64,000 nt of DNA from Holophagales bacterium (GTDB lineage: Bacteria; Acidobacteriota; Thermoanaerobaculia; Multivoradales; JAGPDF01), in the NCBI GenBank assembly GCA_016699405.1, contig CP064972.1, forward strand, positions 3,937,501 through 4,001,500, given 5' to 3'. Position numbers and translations under genes: made by a program. Shown one piece after another: positions 8,647 to 17,800 of the stretch. Within the stretch, counting starts at the first letter, position 1. Every line of letters begins with the position of its first letter. Under the pieces are notes generated by a model. It was not told the origin of the DNA and ran no database searches. It saw only the letters and a list, made by a program, of their open reading frames with translations.

Positions 8647-9279
8647 TCAGTCACTAATTCCAGGGCACAACTCCATCTTCTCCCCTTCGAGCATCAGGCA
8701 GGTCGAGGTCCGTACCTCCTTCCCTGCACCTTTCGTCGCGATTGAATAGACCAGAGATCTAAAGGTCGGGCTGCCGAGAAGCACTGAACCTTCGGTGGAG
8801 CTCCCACCATCGTAGAAGTGGCTGACTCCGCTCCACAGTTCCTTCCAACCAGCAGTGGTGAATCGTAGAAGATGGAACCTCCGCGACAGAACCCCTGTGC
8901 CCCACTCATCGACCGTGTCGATCAGTACCTCCCAAACTCCGTCGGCATCCAAGTCAGCCAAAGCTACGGACACCACCTCAGGCATTCTTTCCTTCCGAAG
9001 AAGCCTGCCCGACGGCAGACCGAAGAGGATCAGGTGGGAACGTCGCGGCTCATTGATAACCACAAGAGAGAGCCCCTTGCCCAGTCCAAGCTCCAGGTGG
9101 CTGGTGTACACCAGATCCCCGACCGAGGCCGGTGCAGGCAACTGAATAAGGTCACCCCACCGGCTGTTCGCAAGAACAGATCTGACTAGCTCTAGGTCAG
9201 AAGTCACGCTGGTGGCCCCACCGCCAGAAACTGTGACGGCCATCAGCAAAGCAGTCGACCAGATAGCCATCATCGACAT
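8647..9279 (-). CDS. Exported protein, candidate immunity partner of the Rhs toxin
   Basis: 210 residues from the ATG at 9279, which lies inside the last codons of the Rhs gene (10-bp overlap). The first 22 residues (MSMMAIWSTALLMAVTV...) form a signal peptide, so the product should be periplasmic. The body has no recognised domain except a short segment, VALADLDADGVWEVLIDT, resembling an FG-GAP/VCBS calcium-loop repeat. Two Cys near the C-terminus may form a disulfide. Position directly after a polymorphic-toxin-like gene, tight coupling and export to the compartment where a peptidoglycan hydrolase would act all suggest immunity. That role is inferred. Confidence 0.6.
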   Translation of the reverse strand: MSMMAIWSTALLMAVTVSGGGATSVTSDLELVRSVLANSRWGDLIQLPAPASVGDLVYTSHLELGLGKGLSLVVINEPRRSHLILFGLPSGRLLRKERMPEVVSVALADLDADGVWEVLIDTVDEWGTGVLSRRFHLLRFTTAGWKELWSGVSHFYDGGSSTEGSVLLGSPTFRSLVYSIATKGAGKEVRTSTCLMLEGEKMELCPGISD

Positions 9280-12200
9280 GGGGTGCGTGCGAAGTCGTTT
9301 CGATTTGGCGCCCAGAACGGTTCGCGGCGGTGGAAGACCATCTGGGGGCACTCGGGGACATCAACGGGAACCAGCCGGCTCGAATCTCTGCCCCTCCGTT
9401 GTCCTGGTGTGTCGTTTGCGAAATAGGTTGCCGAAGTGGTTGGGGCCGCGCTTCCATCGGTGAACCCCTCGATGGACTCGATGGTCCTTGGGAGGCCCCC
9501 ACCCACACCGGACGGGTCCACGCAATCGCGACAGCGCTTGTAGTTCGAAGAACCGGCCCCATCGAACTGATAGCCACCATTGGCATTGCGAGCCGTCACG
9601 ACGTCGCATATCGACGTTGTGCACCCCATGCCAGTCCGCGAACTCGACCGATTCATGATCACTGAGGCGATTGCCCGCTGGCAACCCCGCCCAAGAATCC
9701 CGCCCTCTGCGAAGACCGCACAAATGAGGCACTGCTGATCCTCGCTGTAGGTCGCCGGCAGAAGGCCAAGCGAGTCGGAGTATGCGATTGGGTTATCCAG
9801 CGCGTAGGTGAAGAGCGGGAAGCCTCCTCGGGAGGCTGGATCCGCGCTCACATACCTCCCCGTCCCCGGCTCATACCAGCGGTGGACGTTGTAGTACACC
9901 ATCGGCTCTTCCTTCCCTTCCAGCGGGACCGCGACCGTGCCAGTAGAGGTATCGGGCTGTCGATGGAGATAGGTGTCGTCCCACTGCCCAGGAAGTCGGA
10001 GGAACAACCCGTTTCCGAGCGCACTCTGCGATGTGTAGCGCTGCCAGTCCCTGCCGAAAGGATCAAAGCCGCCGCTCCAGCGGACACTTGAGTCAGCGTT
10101 GAGAGCCATCGCAGGCGTTCCCAGATGATCGGTTACAAGGTACGTCACGGTCGCTGGAGTCGCCCCAAGCTTGGACCACTGAGCGACCGGCCACCCCGCG
10201 AAGTACAGAACGTTCTGTCGGAGGCCCCGTTCGTTCTTGGCGAAGAGGCGCCCCTGGGAATCGTACGTCGTCGTGATTACGGAATCGCCAGAGCTGGAGA
10301 GTCTCGCTTGCGCTAGAAAGCCCCTCCCATCGTACTCAAAATCGAGGCTTCCTTTCATCGCTCCATCCAGACTCTGAAGAAGGCCTGCATCGTCGAACGT
10401 GAACTCGGTCGCAGGGATGGAGCTCAGGGGTCTTTGGATCCCGACGAGAAAGCCCGCATGGTCGAAGTCGTAGTTCGACAGATCTTCCGTGTTCGGGAAG
10501 GGCTGGACCTGCTGGAGGACGGGAGTAGGGTCCGAATAGGAATAGCTGACATGGTCGCCAGATCCCGCCTCCGACTCCAGGACTCGGTCGCCCATCCGGT
10601 CGTACTCCCACGAGAGATCGCCCCAGGGCCCCTGTGCTCGCGATAAGAATCTCTGCCATGGCAGGTACTCGAAGAGCCGGTCCTGGTTCGCTGGGGTCCC
10701 GTCATTGATCGAGGTCACATCTCCGTTCGCGTCCGAAGCGTACGTCCAATCGAACAGATCGCCGGACACCGCGATCGTCATCGGGGAATAGCGAGCGTCG
10801 TAGGACCTCGTCTCGGTCCTGGACGGGGTGGTGCCGAAGACTAGGCTCTCGAGCGGCCCGTAGGCTCGGTAGGTCGCCCCCGGAGAGCTCGCGACGATCG
10901 TCTTCGCTGGCCCACCGGACTCCTGAATCGTCAACGACGTCTCCCGACCGAGAACATCTCTCGCATAGGAAGCGACCAGATCGCCTCCCGGGTAGGTTAC
11001 CTTCCAGAGGTTGCCTCCCGTGTCGTAACTGAACTCGAGATCGCCGTCCTGGCGAACCTGTCCGAAGGCGTTGTAGGTGTATGCCACCGTTCTGGTGCCG
11101 CGGGCAACGCTCGTCAGCCGCCCGAGGTTGAACAACCCAGGCGCACTCCCATACGTGAAGGAGGCATTCAGCGCGCTGTTGGGGTAGCCGACGCCACTGG
11201 GTCTGCCAGCCGCATCGTACGAGTGGGTCACCTCGACGCCCAACGCGTTCGTCTCGGTCAGCAGATCACCGTGCTCGTTGTAGGAATAGGTCGTGCCGTT
11301 GGTGACTGGCGAGCTCTGCGCAGTCATCAGGTCTCGATCGGAGTACTCGAACTGAGTCTCACTCCCCTGCTGGTCCCGAACCGCGACGAGATGATCCTGA
11401 ACATCGTAGGTGTAGCCGACTTCGACCTCCCCACCTCCCGAACCAGACCATGGCTCAGCAGTACGAAGGAGGCGGTTGAGCGGATCGTAGTCGTAGACGA
11501 TCGATGGCTGCGCCGGATAGCTCGCGCGAGGGTGGTTCGGATCCCAGACTTTGCTCAGGTTCCCGGCACAGTCGTACGCGTACTCGGTGACGGAGTTGAT
11601 GCTCCCGGGGCCTCGTGTCACCTTGTCGAGGTGGCACATGCTCCCGTAGTCGAAGCTGGTGCTCGCGTGAACTTCCCAGGTCGTCGGCGAAGATCCGCGT
11701 TCGAGCGACTCGCTCGTGCGATGACCTGCCGCGTCCAGGACGTAGAACTGGCGCTCGGCCTTGCTCGCAGAGGAAATCGACAAGCATGACGTGGCAGTCG
11801 GCGATGGTACGGCCGTGCCACGGCGCGTCTCCTGGAGCCGGCCGGCGACATCATAGAGGTACTCGGTCCCGCCACCGGAGGGGCTCTTCACGCAATAGAG
11901 GTCGCCGAAGGCGTTGTAGGTGTACGTCGTCGTGCGATCGTCGGTGGCCGTCCCTGGGTCACCACGCTGGATGACGCTCATCACTCGGTTCAGCGTGTCG
12001 TAGCTCGTCTCAGTGATGGCCCCGTTCGGGTCGGTGACCGAGGTCCGTCGGTTGAAAACGTCGTAGCCGTACGTCGTCGTTCCCTGGGCGGCGTTCGACT
12101 CCGTGCGAACCAGGAGCCCGTGCCGGTCAGGTCCCGGCACGTCGTACGTGAAGGTAGTCTGATCTCCAGTGCCGAATCCTGGGGGATCGATCGCTCCGGG

Positions 12201-14276
12201 GCGACCGGCAGCGTTGTACCCCGTGTAGAGAGTCGACAAAGAGAACGGCCCGTTCGGCGACTCCACTCCCTCTCGAATCGACTCCTCCAGGCGGCCGCTG
12301 TTGTACAGCCAGGTCTGAACACGTGGAGTCGTCTCTCCCACACGAACTGGACCCGTCTTCGACTGGAGCAAAGCGGGATAAGTCGAATCCCAGGTCCAGG
12401 TCGTCTCCCTTGGCAAATGTGGGTGGCCCGATTCCGTCGCCGCTTCAACCTTGGTCACCAGCTGACCGTGCGAGTCGTACGTGAAGTCGGTTCGCACCCC
12501 TCGCGGATTCGTTTCCATCGAGACCCGCATCGGGTGCGCCGGGTCGTACTGGAACGTCGAGTTCGGCGCCGAGCCGCAGGTTGGACATGCGCCCTGGATC
12601 GAGCTGATCCGTGGCTTGCGGCTCTGCGGGTCGCGGCCGAGCGAGTAGACCGACGTTCCGAGAAGTGGGTCCGTCACTGTGGTGACCGTCGGATTGGCCG
12701 CGTTGTCGAATGCGAGGTGGTAGGTCGACACCGCCGCCGGACCCGGGAGATGCCTCCCGTCGCCCGCTACCGTCGTGTCTCCAGCCCAGGTCGTGACGAC
12801 GTTGCCGCTCGCGTCGTACTCGTATCCAGCCAGCACGCGCCGAGCGCCGGCAGCAGTCACCAGCTCCATCAGTGTCATATAGCCGGGGAATCTCGCGTCG
12901 GCGTACGAGAACTCGAGCTTAGTTCCGTCGGGGCGCGTCACCCGAATCAGATCCGGGCCAGATCCGAGAAGTGTCGGTGACTGTTGCGAACTCCAATCGT
13001 ACGTCCATGGGGCCTCGAGCGTTCCGTCTACAGCCCGCCTGCGGATCGTTCGCAGCTTTCCTCCCTCGATGTAGGTGAAGGTGTCCGCCCGACCATCCGG
13101 AAAAGACACGGTCTGGAGTTGGCCGAGTGAGTTGTACGTCGCGACGGTTGCGTTGCCGAAGCGGTCAGTCGTCGAGAGCCAGACGCCCGTCGGTCCGAAC
13201 GCCTGAACGGTCCCATCGAGCCACCGCAGTTCCCAGCCTCCAGCGGTCTTGAACAGTTGGCGATACTCGTCACTCGGCGCGGCGAGCTCGTACAGCCCGT
13301 CCCCGCCCGGCACGGTGTCGGTGAACTCTTCATAGCCGCCTTCGCGCGTGAGCAGCCAGACGTGTGTGACGCCCGGGTCCTGCACGATTCGCTCGGCCCA
13401 CTCGTGCGACCAGTAGCGGCCGAGTGTGATCGGCCACACGTCAGAACCCGGGAAACCGGGATGCCCGACTCCTCCCGCAAAGTACCGGAGTGATGCTCCA
13501 GGTCCGGCTCCTGGACAGACACTCGCTCCGCCGCCACCGACTGAAGCGCCACACCCACCTCCACCACCCTTGCCGGGAGCTCCGGCATCGGTTGGCGGCG
13601 GAGCCCCTCCCCCAGCCGCGGCGATGCAAGCCCTGCAGTTATCCTTGCAGGGAGGAGGCGGCGGCTCGCGACAGAGTCCAGTCGCCGCTGGATGGAGGGC
13701 AACTTGGAAACTCTGCTTGTAGCAGAGACCGCAGGATGGACATGACCCTGTCCACCCAGGAGGGGTGTCGCACTGGCCAACTGTGACCCTGAAGATGTGC
13801 GGGGGGCTGGAACAGCTGCCGCTAAAGCTCCACTTGGCGACACCGTTGCTGGCGGTCAGCTGCACACCACCGCTCCCGCACATTCCGACCTGAACCCCTC
13901 CAGTAAGGTCATCGACGAAGATATCGGCAGGAACTGAAGGCTGCCAACAGCCGCCCCCCTGACAAGCGTGAACTCCCGGGAACACTACCGGGAGAGTCGC
14001 GGTGACAGCGCAAACCGATACGTTCGGGTCGCAGCTGGGGGGATCCACCGTAACTGTAGGAGCGCCAGTATTGGGTGCATAGCATCGGAACACGGCACAG
14101 TTACCCGTTAGGTTCGGACCGTTCTCCCCAGGGAGCCAGCCGAGGTTGGTCGTGCACAGCTGCGCTTTCGCTTCCGAACACACCTCGAAACCCGCGAGGA
14201 CCAAGACGACGAACAGTCTTCGAGTGCTTCGGAATCCCAACTTCAGCTTGGCAATACGGGGTCGCACCGCTTCCAT
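9270..14276 (-). CDS. Rhs/YD-repeat protein with SleB-like cell-wall hydrolase C-terminal domain
   Basis: 1,668 residues. The start at 14276 is chosen for its GAAGGGAGA ribosome-binding site. A signal peptide ends near AKAQ (about residue 38). It is followed by a Cys-rich region, a Pro/Gly-rich linker, a DUF6531-like lead-in, then a long array of YD repeats (YDxxGRLxx...TTYxYDxxxR). The conserved Rhs core end is present: DHLGTP...FDPFG...GRYVSADP...YALDNPIAYSDSLGL. The 163-residue tail (coding 9270-9761) differs from the core and resembles the SleB/CwlJ (Hydrolase_2) family: AVFAEGG with the probable catalytic Glu (about 1524), RAIASVIMNR, ICDVV, YQF, and TYFAN...FHRREPFW. It probably delivers a peptidoglycan-cleaving domain. 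Base composition is lower in GC than in the flanking metabolic genes. Confidence 0.82.
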   Translation of the reverse strand: MEAVRPRIAKLKLGFRSTRRLFVVLVLAGFEVCSEAKAQLCTTNLGWLPGENGPNLTGNCAVFRCYAPNTGAPTVTVDPPSCDPNVSVCAVTATLPVVFPGVHACQGGGCWQPSVPADIFVDDLTGGVQVGMCGSGGVQLTASNGVAKWSFSGSCSSPPHIFRVTVGQCDTPPGWTGSCPSCGLCYKQSFQVALHPAATGLCREPPPPPCKDNCRACIAAAGGGAPPPTDAGAPGKGGGGGCGASVGGGGASVCPGAGPGASLRYFAGGVGHPGFPGSDVWPITLGRYWSHEWAERIVQDPGVTHVWLLTREGGYEEFTDTVPGGDGLYELAAPSDEYRQLFKTAGGWELRWLDGTVQAFGPTGVWLSTTDRFGNATVATYNSLGQLQTVSFPDGRADTFTYIEGGKLRTIRRRAVDGTLEAPWTYDWSSQQSPTLLGSGPDLIRVTRPDGTKLEFSYADARFPGYMTLMELVTAAGARRVLAGYEYDASGNVVTTWAGDTTVAGDGRHLPGPAAVSTYHLAFDNAANPTVTTVTDPLLGTSVYSLGRDPQSRKPRISSIQGACPTCGSAPNSTFQYDPAHPMRVSMETNPRGVRTDFTYDSHGQLVTKVEAATESGHPHLPRETTWTWDSTYPALLQSKTGPVRVGETTPRVQTWLYNSGRLEESIREGVESPNGPFSLSTLYTGYNAAGRPGAIDPPGFGTGDQTTFTYDVPGPDRHGLLVRTESNAAQGTTTYGYDVFNRRTSVTDPNGAITETSYDTLNRVMSVIQRGDPGTATDDRTTTYTYNAFGDLYCVKSPSGGGTEYLYDVAGRLQETRRGTAVPSPTATSCLSISSASKAERQFYVLDAAGHRTSESLERGSSPTTWEVHASTSFDYGSMCHLDKVTRGPGSINSVTEYAYDCAGNLSKVWDPNHPRASYPAQPSIVYDYDPLNRLLRTAEPWSGSGGGEVEVGYTYDVQDHLVAVRDQQGSETQFEYSDRDLMTAQSSPVTNGTTYSYNEHGDLLTETNALGVEVTHSYDAAGRPSGVGYPNSALNASFTYGSAPGLFNLGRLTSVARGTRTVAYTYNAFGQVRQDGDLEFSYDTGGNLWKVTYPGGDLVASYARDVLGRETSLTIQESGGPAKTIVASSPGATYRAYGPLESLVFGTTPSRTETRSYDARYSPMTIAVSGDLFDWTYASDANGDVTSINDGTPANQDRLFEYLPWQRFLSRAQGPWGDLSWEYDRMGDRVLESEAGSGDHVSYSYSDPTPVLQQVQPFPNTEDLSNYDFDHAGFLVGIQRPLSSIPATEFTFDDAGLLQSLDGAMKGSLDFEYDGRGFLAQARLSSSGDSVITTTYDSQGRLFAKNERGLRQNVLYFAGWPVAQWSKLGATPATVTYLVTDHLGTPAMALNADSSVRWSGGFDPFGRDWQRYTSQSALGNGLFLRLPGQWDDTYLHRQPDTSTGTVAVPLEGKEEPMVYYNVHRWYEPGTGRYVSADPASRGGFPLFTYALDNPIAYSDSLGLLPATYSEDQQCLICAVFAEGGILGRGCQRAIASVIMNRSSSRTGMGCTTSICDVVTARNANGGYQFDGAGSSNYKRCRDCVDPSGVGGGLPRTIESIEGFTDGSAAPTTSATYFANDTPGQRRGRDSSRLVPVDVPECPQMVFHRREPFWAPNRNDFARTPCR

Positions 14277-14813
14277 GGCATCTCCCTTCCCGGGTCGGAA
14301 TCCTGCGCCTAGCAACTACACGCGTCCTGTGCAGCCAAGGCTTCATTCCTGGCTCCTCCTCCACCGCTCACCTTCTCCCCGTAGGTACTACTAGCGGTTC
14401 AGGAATCGGATCGCAGCTCCTCGCGTTCATGTCTTCGCATGCCACTCGGATTCACTAAATACTTATACGGCACCGATCGTCGCCGTGTTGTGGAATTCCG
14501 ACTTCTGTAGTGTGAAGGTCCATTCGGGGTGTGCCAGCATCGCCACTCCCTCGCTCGCAAGTGGGCCCGGCCCGCCGCCGCCCTGACCCAAGCGAGAGCC
14601 TCCGCGACGGACCAACGGCCAGTCGGCAGAACTGTCGCCACGAGCCGGCAGAGACCTATCCCGCTTGCGAGGTAATGGCGCGAACCTGAGAACCTGACTC
14701 GTGACCAGCTCGCCCGCGTGCTCAGCGAAACGGCCCGATCCGCAGACCGGGCCGTCGTCGAGACTCGAGCGATTCCGGCCGCCGGCGTTGCACCGGCGGC
14801 CGGTTGAGGCAGG
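14277..14813. other. 537-bp intergenic region upstream of the Rhs gene
   Basis: Contains the ribosome-binding site and probably the promoter of the minus-strand Rhs gene; an AT-rich patch near 14455-14470 reads TATAAG on the minus strand, a possible -10. Two hairpins at the far end probably terminate the giant repeat-protein gene. I see no convincing coding frame; a minus-strand open frame here is Ala/Arg/Ser-rich and runs out of frame into the next gene. Confidence 0.5.
14731..14803 (-). terminator. Double hairpin downstream of the giant DUF11 protein gene
   Basis: Directly after the minus-strand stop (14814-14816) is a perfect 11-bp stem, CCGGCCGCCGG (14775-14785) pairing with 14793-14803 over a 7-nt loop. 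A second 7-bp stem, CGGCCCG (14731-14737) with 14748-14754, follows. There is no strong T-run, but the location just past the stop supports termination or 3'-end protection. Confidence 0.55.
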
Positions 14814-17800
14814 TTACTCGCTGCGCCGCAGCTCGAGGGTCGCCGGCGTCGCGCTGGTCGCGAAGCCGTCGACCCACAGGGCGAGGCGTCCGTCGATGGC
14901 GAGGGCGACGTGCCCTGCGCTGCCGGCGGTCCAGTCGAAGCGGAGCTGGCTGCCGCTCGCGGCCACCCACGCCGACGAGCCACCGCCCACCACTTCGAGA
15001 CTCAGCTCGACCGCCGCGTTGGCGTCCGTGCGACGAGCGACCAGGCGGAACATCGCCTGACCGCCCTCACCGGCCACCTCGGCGATCGCGCTCGATTCGA
15101 ACGCGAAGCCCGGCAGTCCGGCGAGGTCATACCCGGCCTCGATCGTGCTGCCGCTGACACTCAGCACCTGGTAGGCGTGGAAGAGCGTCTGCGCCCCGCC
15201 CCACCGCGAGGTGTTGCCCGTCTCGAAGCCGTCCGAGAAGAGCGCCGTCCCCGGAATCACGTCCTCGTCCGTCGCGCTGTTGTTGCTCGGCGTCGGATCC
15301 GTCACTCCGCTGCCCGTCGCCACCGTCGCCGTGTTGCGGATCGAGCCCGTGGCGTTGACGGCGACCGTGCAGACCGAGGTGTAGGTCACGCTCGCGCCCG
15401 ACGGCAGGTTGACCGTGTCGTTGATGTTGGTGCTGAACGGTCCGGCGGTGCAGGTGCCGCCGCCGGAGCCACTGCAGGTCGTCGAGCAGGTGAGACTCGA
15501 CGGGAACGTGTCGGTAACCACCGAGCTCGGCGCGTTGCTGGGCCCGGCGTTGCTCGCGACGATCGTGTAGGTCACCGAGCCGCCCGCCGTCGCCGTGGTC
15601 ACCCCGTCCGTCTTGGTGATCCCCAGGTTCGCCGAAGCGCCGAGGGTGTCGGTGTCGGTCGCCGAGTTGTTCCCCGGCGTCGGGTCGGTCGCGCCGCCAC
15701 CCACCGTCGCCGTCGCCGTGTTGGCCAACGTGCCGGTGGCATTCGCCGCGATGTTACAGGTGGCGGTGTAGACCGCCGAGCCGCCGACCGGAACGCTGGC
15801 GGCGTCGTTGAGGTTGCCGCTCACCGGGCCGGCTGCACAGCTCGCACCACCCGACGCCACGCAGGTCGTCGAGCAACCCGACAGCGTCGCGGCGAAGGTA
15901 TCCGCCACCGTGACGCTCGAGGCCGCGCTCGGACCGGCGTTGCTCACCGTGATCGTGTACGTCACCGGCGTGCCCGGCACCTCGCTCGCCGAGCCGTCCG
16001 TCTTGGTGATCGAGACGTCCGCCGAAGCGTTCAGGGTGTCGGTGTCCGTCGCCGAGTTGTTGCCCGGCGTCGGGTCGGTGGCGCCACCGCCCACCGTCGC
16101 CGTCGCCGTGTTGGCCAACGTGCCGGTGGCGTTCGACGCGATGTTGCAGGTCGCGGTGTAGGTCGCCGAACCGCCGACCGGGAGGTTGGCGGTGTCGTTG
16201 AGGTTGCCGCTCACCGGACCGGCGGCGCAGGTTGCTCCGCCGGACCCGATGCAGGTCGTCGAGCAGCCCGAGAGCGTTCCGGCGAAGGTGTCCGCCACCG
16301 TCACGCTCGAGGCTGCGCTCGGACCGGCGTTCGACGCGACGATCGTGTAGGTCACCGGCGTGCCGGGGACCTCCGTCGCCGAGCCGTCCGTCTTGGTGAT
16401 CGACACGTCGGCCGAGCCGTTCAGGGTGTCGGTGTCGGTCGCCGTGTTGTTGCCCGGGTTCGGATCGGTGACCGAGCCGCCCACCGTCGCCGTCGCCGTG
16501 TTGACGAGGGTGCCGGAGGCACTGCTGGCGATGTTGCAGGTGGCGGTGTAGGTCACCGAGCCGCCCGACGGCAGGTTCGCCGAGTCGTTGAGGTTGCCGC
16601 TCACCGGACCGGCGGTGCAGGTCGCTCCGCCGGACCCGATGCAGGTCGTCGAACAGCCCGAGAGCGTCCCGGCGAAGGTGTCAGCGATCGTCACGCTCGG
16701 CGCCGGGCTCGGGCCGGCGTTCGTCGCCGTGATGGTGTACGTCACCGGCGTTCCCGGCACTTCCGTCGCCGAGCCGTCGGTCTTGGTGATGCTGACGTCG
16801 GCCACCGCACCGAGTCCGTCGATGTCGGTCGCCGAGTTGTCGGAGAGGTTCGGATCCGAGAGGCTCCCGGTGACCGTCGCCGTGTTCGACAGCGAGCCGC
16901 TCGCACTGCCGCTGATGTTGCAGGTTGCCGTGTAGGTGACGCTCGCCCCCACCGGCAGGTTCAGCGTGTCGGCGATGTTGCCGGCGCCCGCCGCCGTGTT
17001 TCCCGTCGCACCACCCGCCGCCGCGCTGGTGTAGCTCACGCTCGTACAGGCCACCGGGAAGGTGTCAGCCACGGCCGCCGCCGGTTCCGCGATCGGGCCG
17101 GCGTTGCCCACGGTGATCGTGTAGGTCACCGAGCCACCCGGCGTCGCCGAGGTGACGCCGTCCGTCTTGGTGATCGAGAGATCGGCGAGGACGACGATCG
17201 AGTCCGTGTCGGTCGCCGAGTTGTTGCCCGGCGTGGGATCGGTGATCCCGGCCGGAGCTGCCACGGTGGCGGTGTTGGCGAGCGACCCGGTTGCCGACGG
17301 GCTCACCGCGCACGCCGCGGTGTAGACGACGCTGTCGCCGACGGGGATGTTCACCGTGTCACTGATGTTGCCGCTGCCGGACGCCGTGCAGGTCGCCCCG
17401 CCGGACGGCGTGCAGGTCCAGTTCACGCTGGTACAAGCCGCCGGGAAGGTATCGGTCACCAACGAGCCCGAAGCCGCGCTCGGTCCGGCGTTCGAAGCGG
17501 TGATCGTGTAGGTGGCCGTGCCGCCCTGCACCACCGAGGTCACGCCGTCGGTCTTGGTGATCGACAGGTCGGCGTTCTGGACGATTTCGTCGGCACCGAT
17601 GTCGGGCGCGGACGCCGGACGCGGGTCGCCGTCGATGTCGTCGGTGACCGACGCGAGGGCCGTACCGGCCTGAAGCATCGGGCTCGTCAGCTGGAGATGA
17701 AGATCGGTGGGCGAGGTGAAGAGCGGATCCACGGTCAGGGAGTTCGCGTCCTTCCCGGTCGTGGTCTGCCAATCTCCGAGAGCCGTCAGCTCCGTGCCGC

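Noticed and set aside
15250..17580. Possible CRISPR-like direct repeats
   Set aside because: The 390-bp units are coding DUF11 repeats in frame, much too long for a CRISPR array and without spacers.
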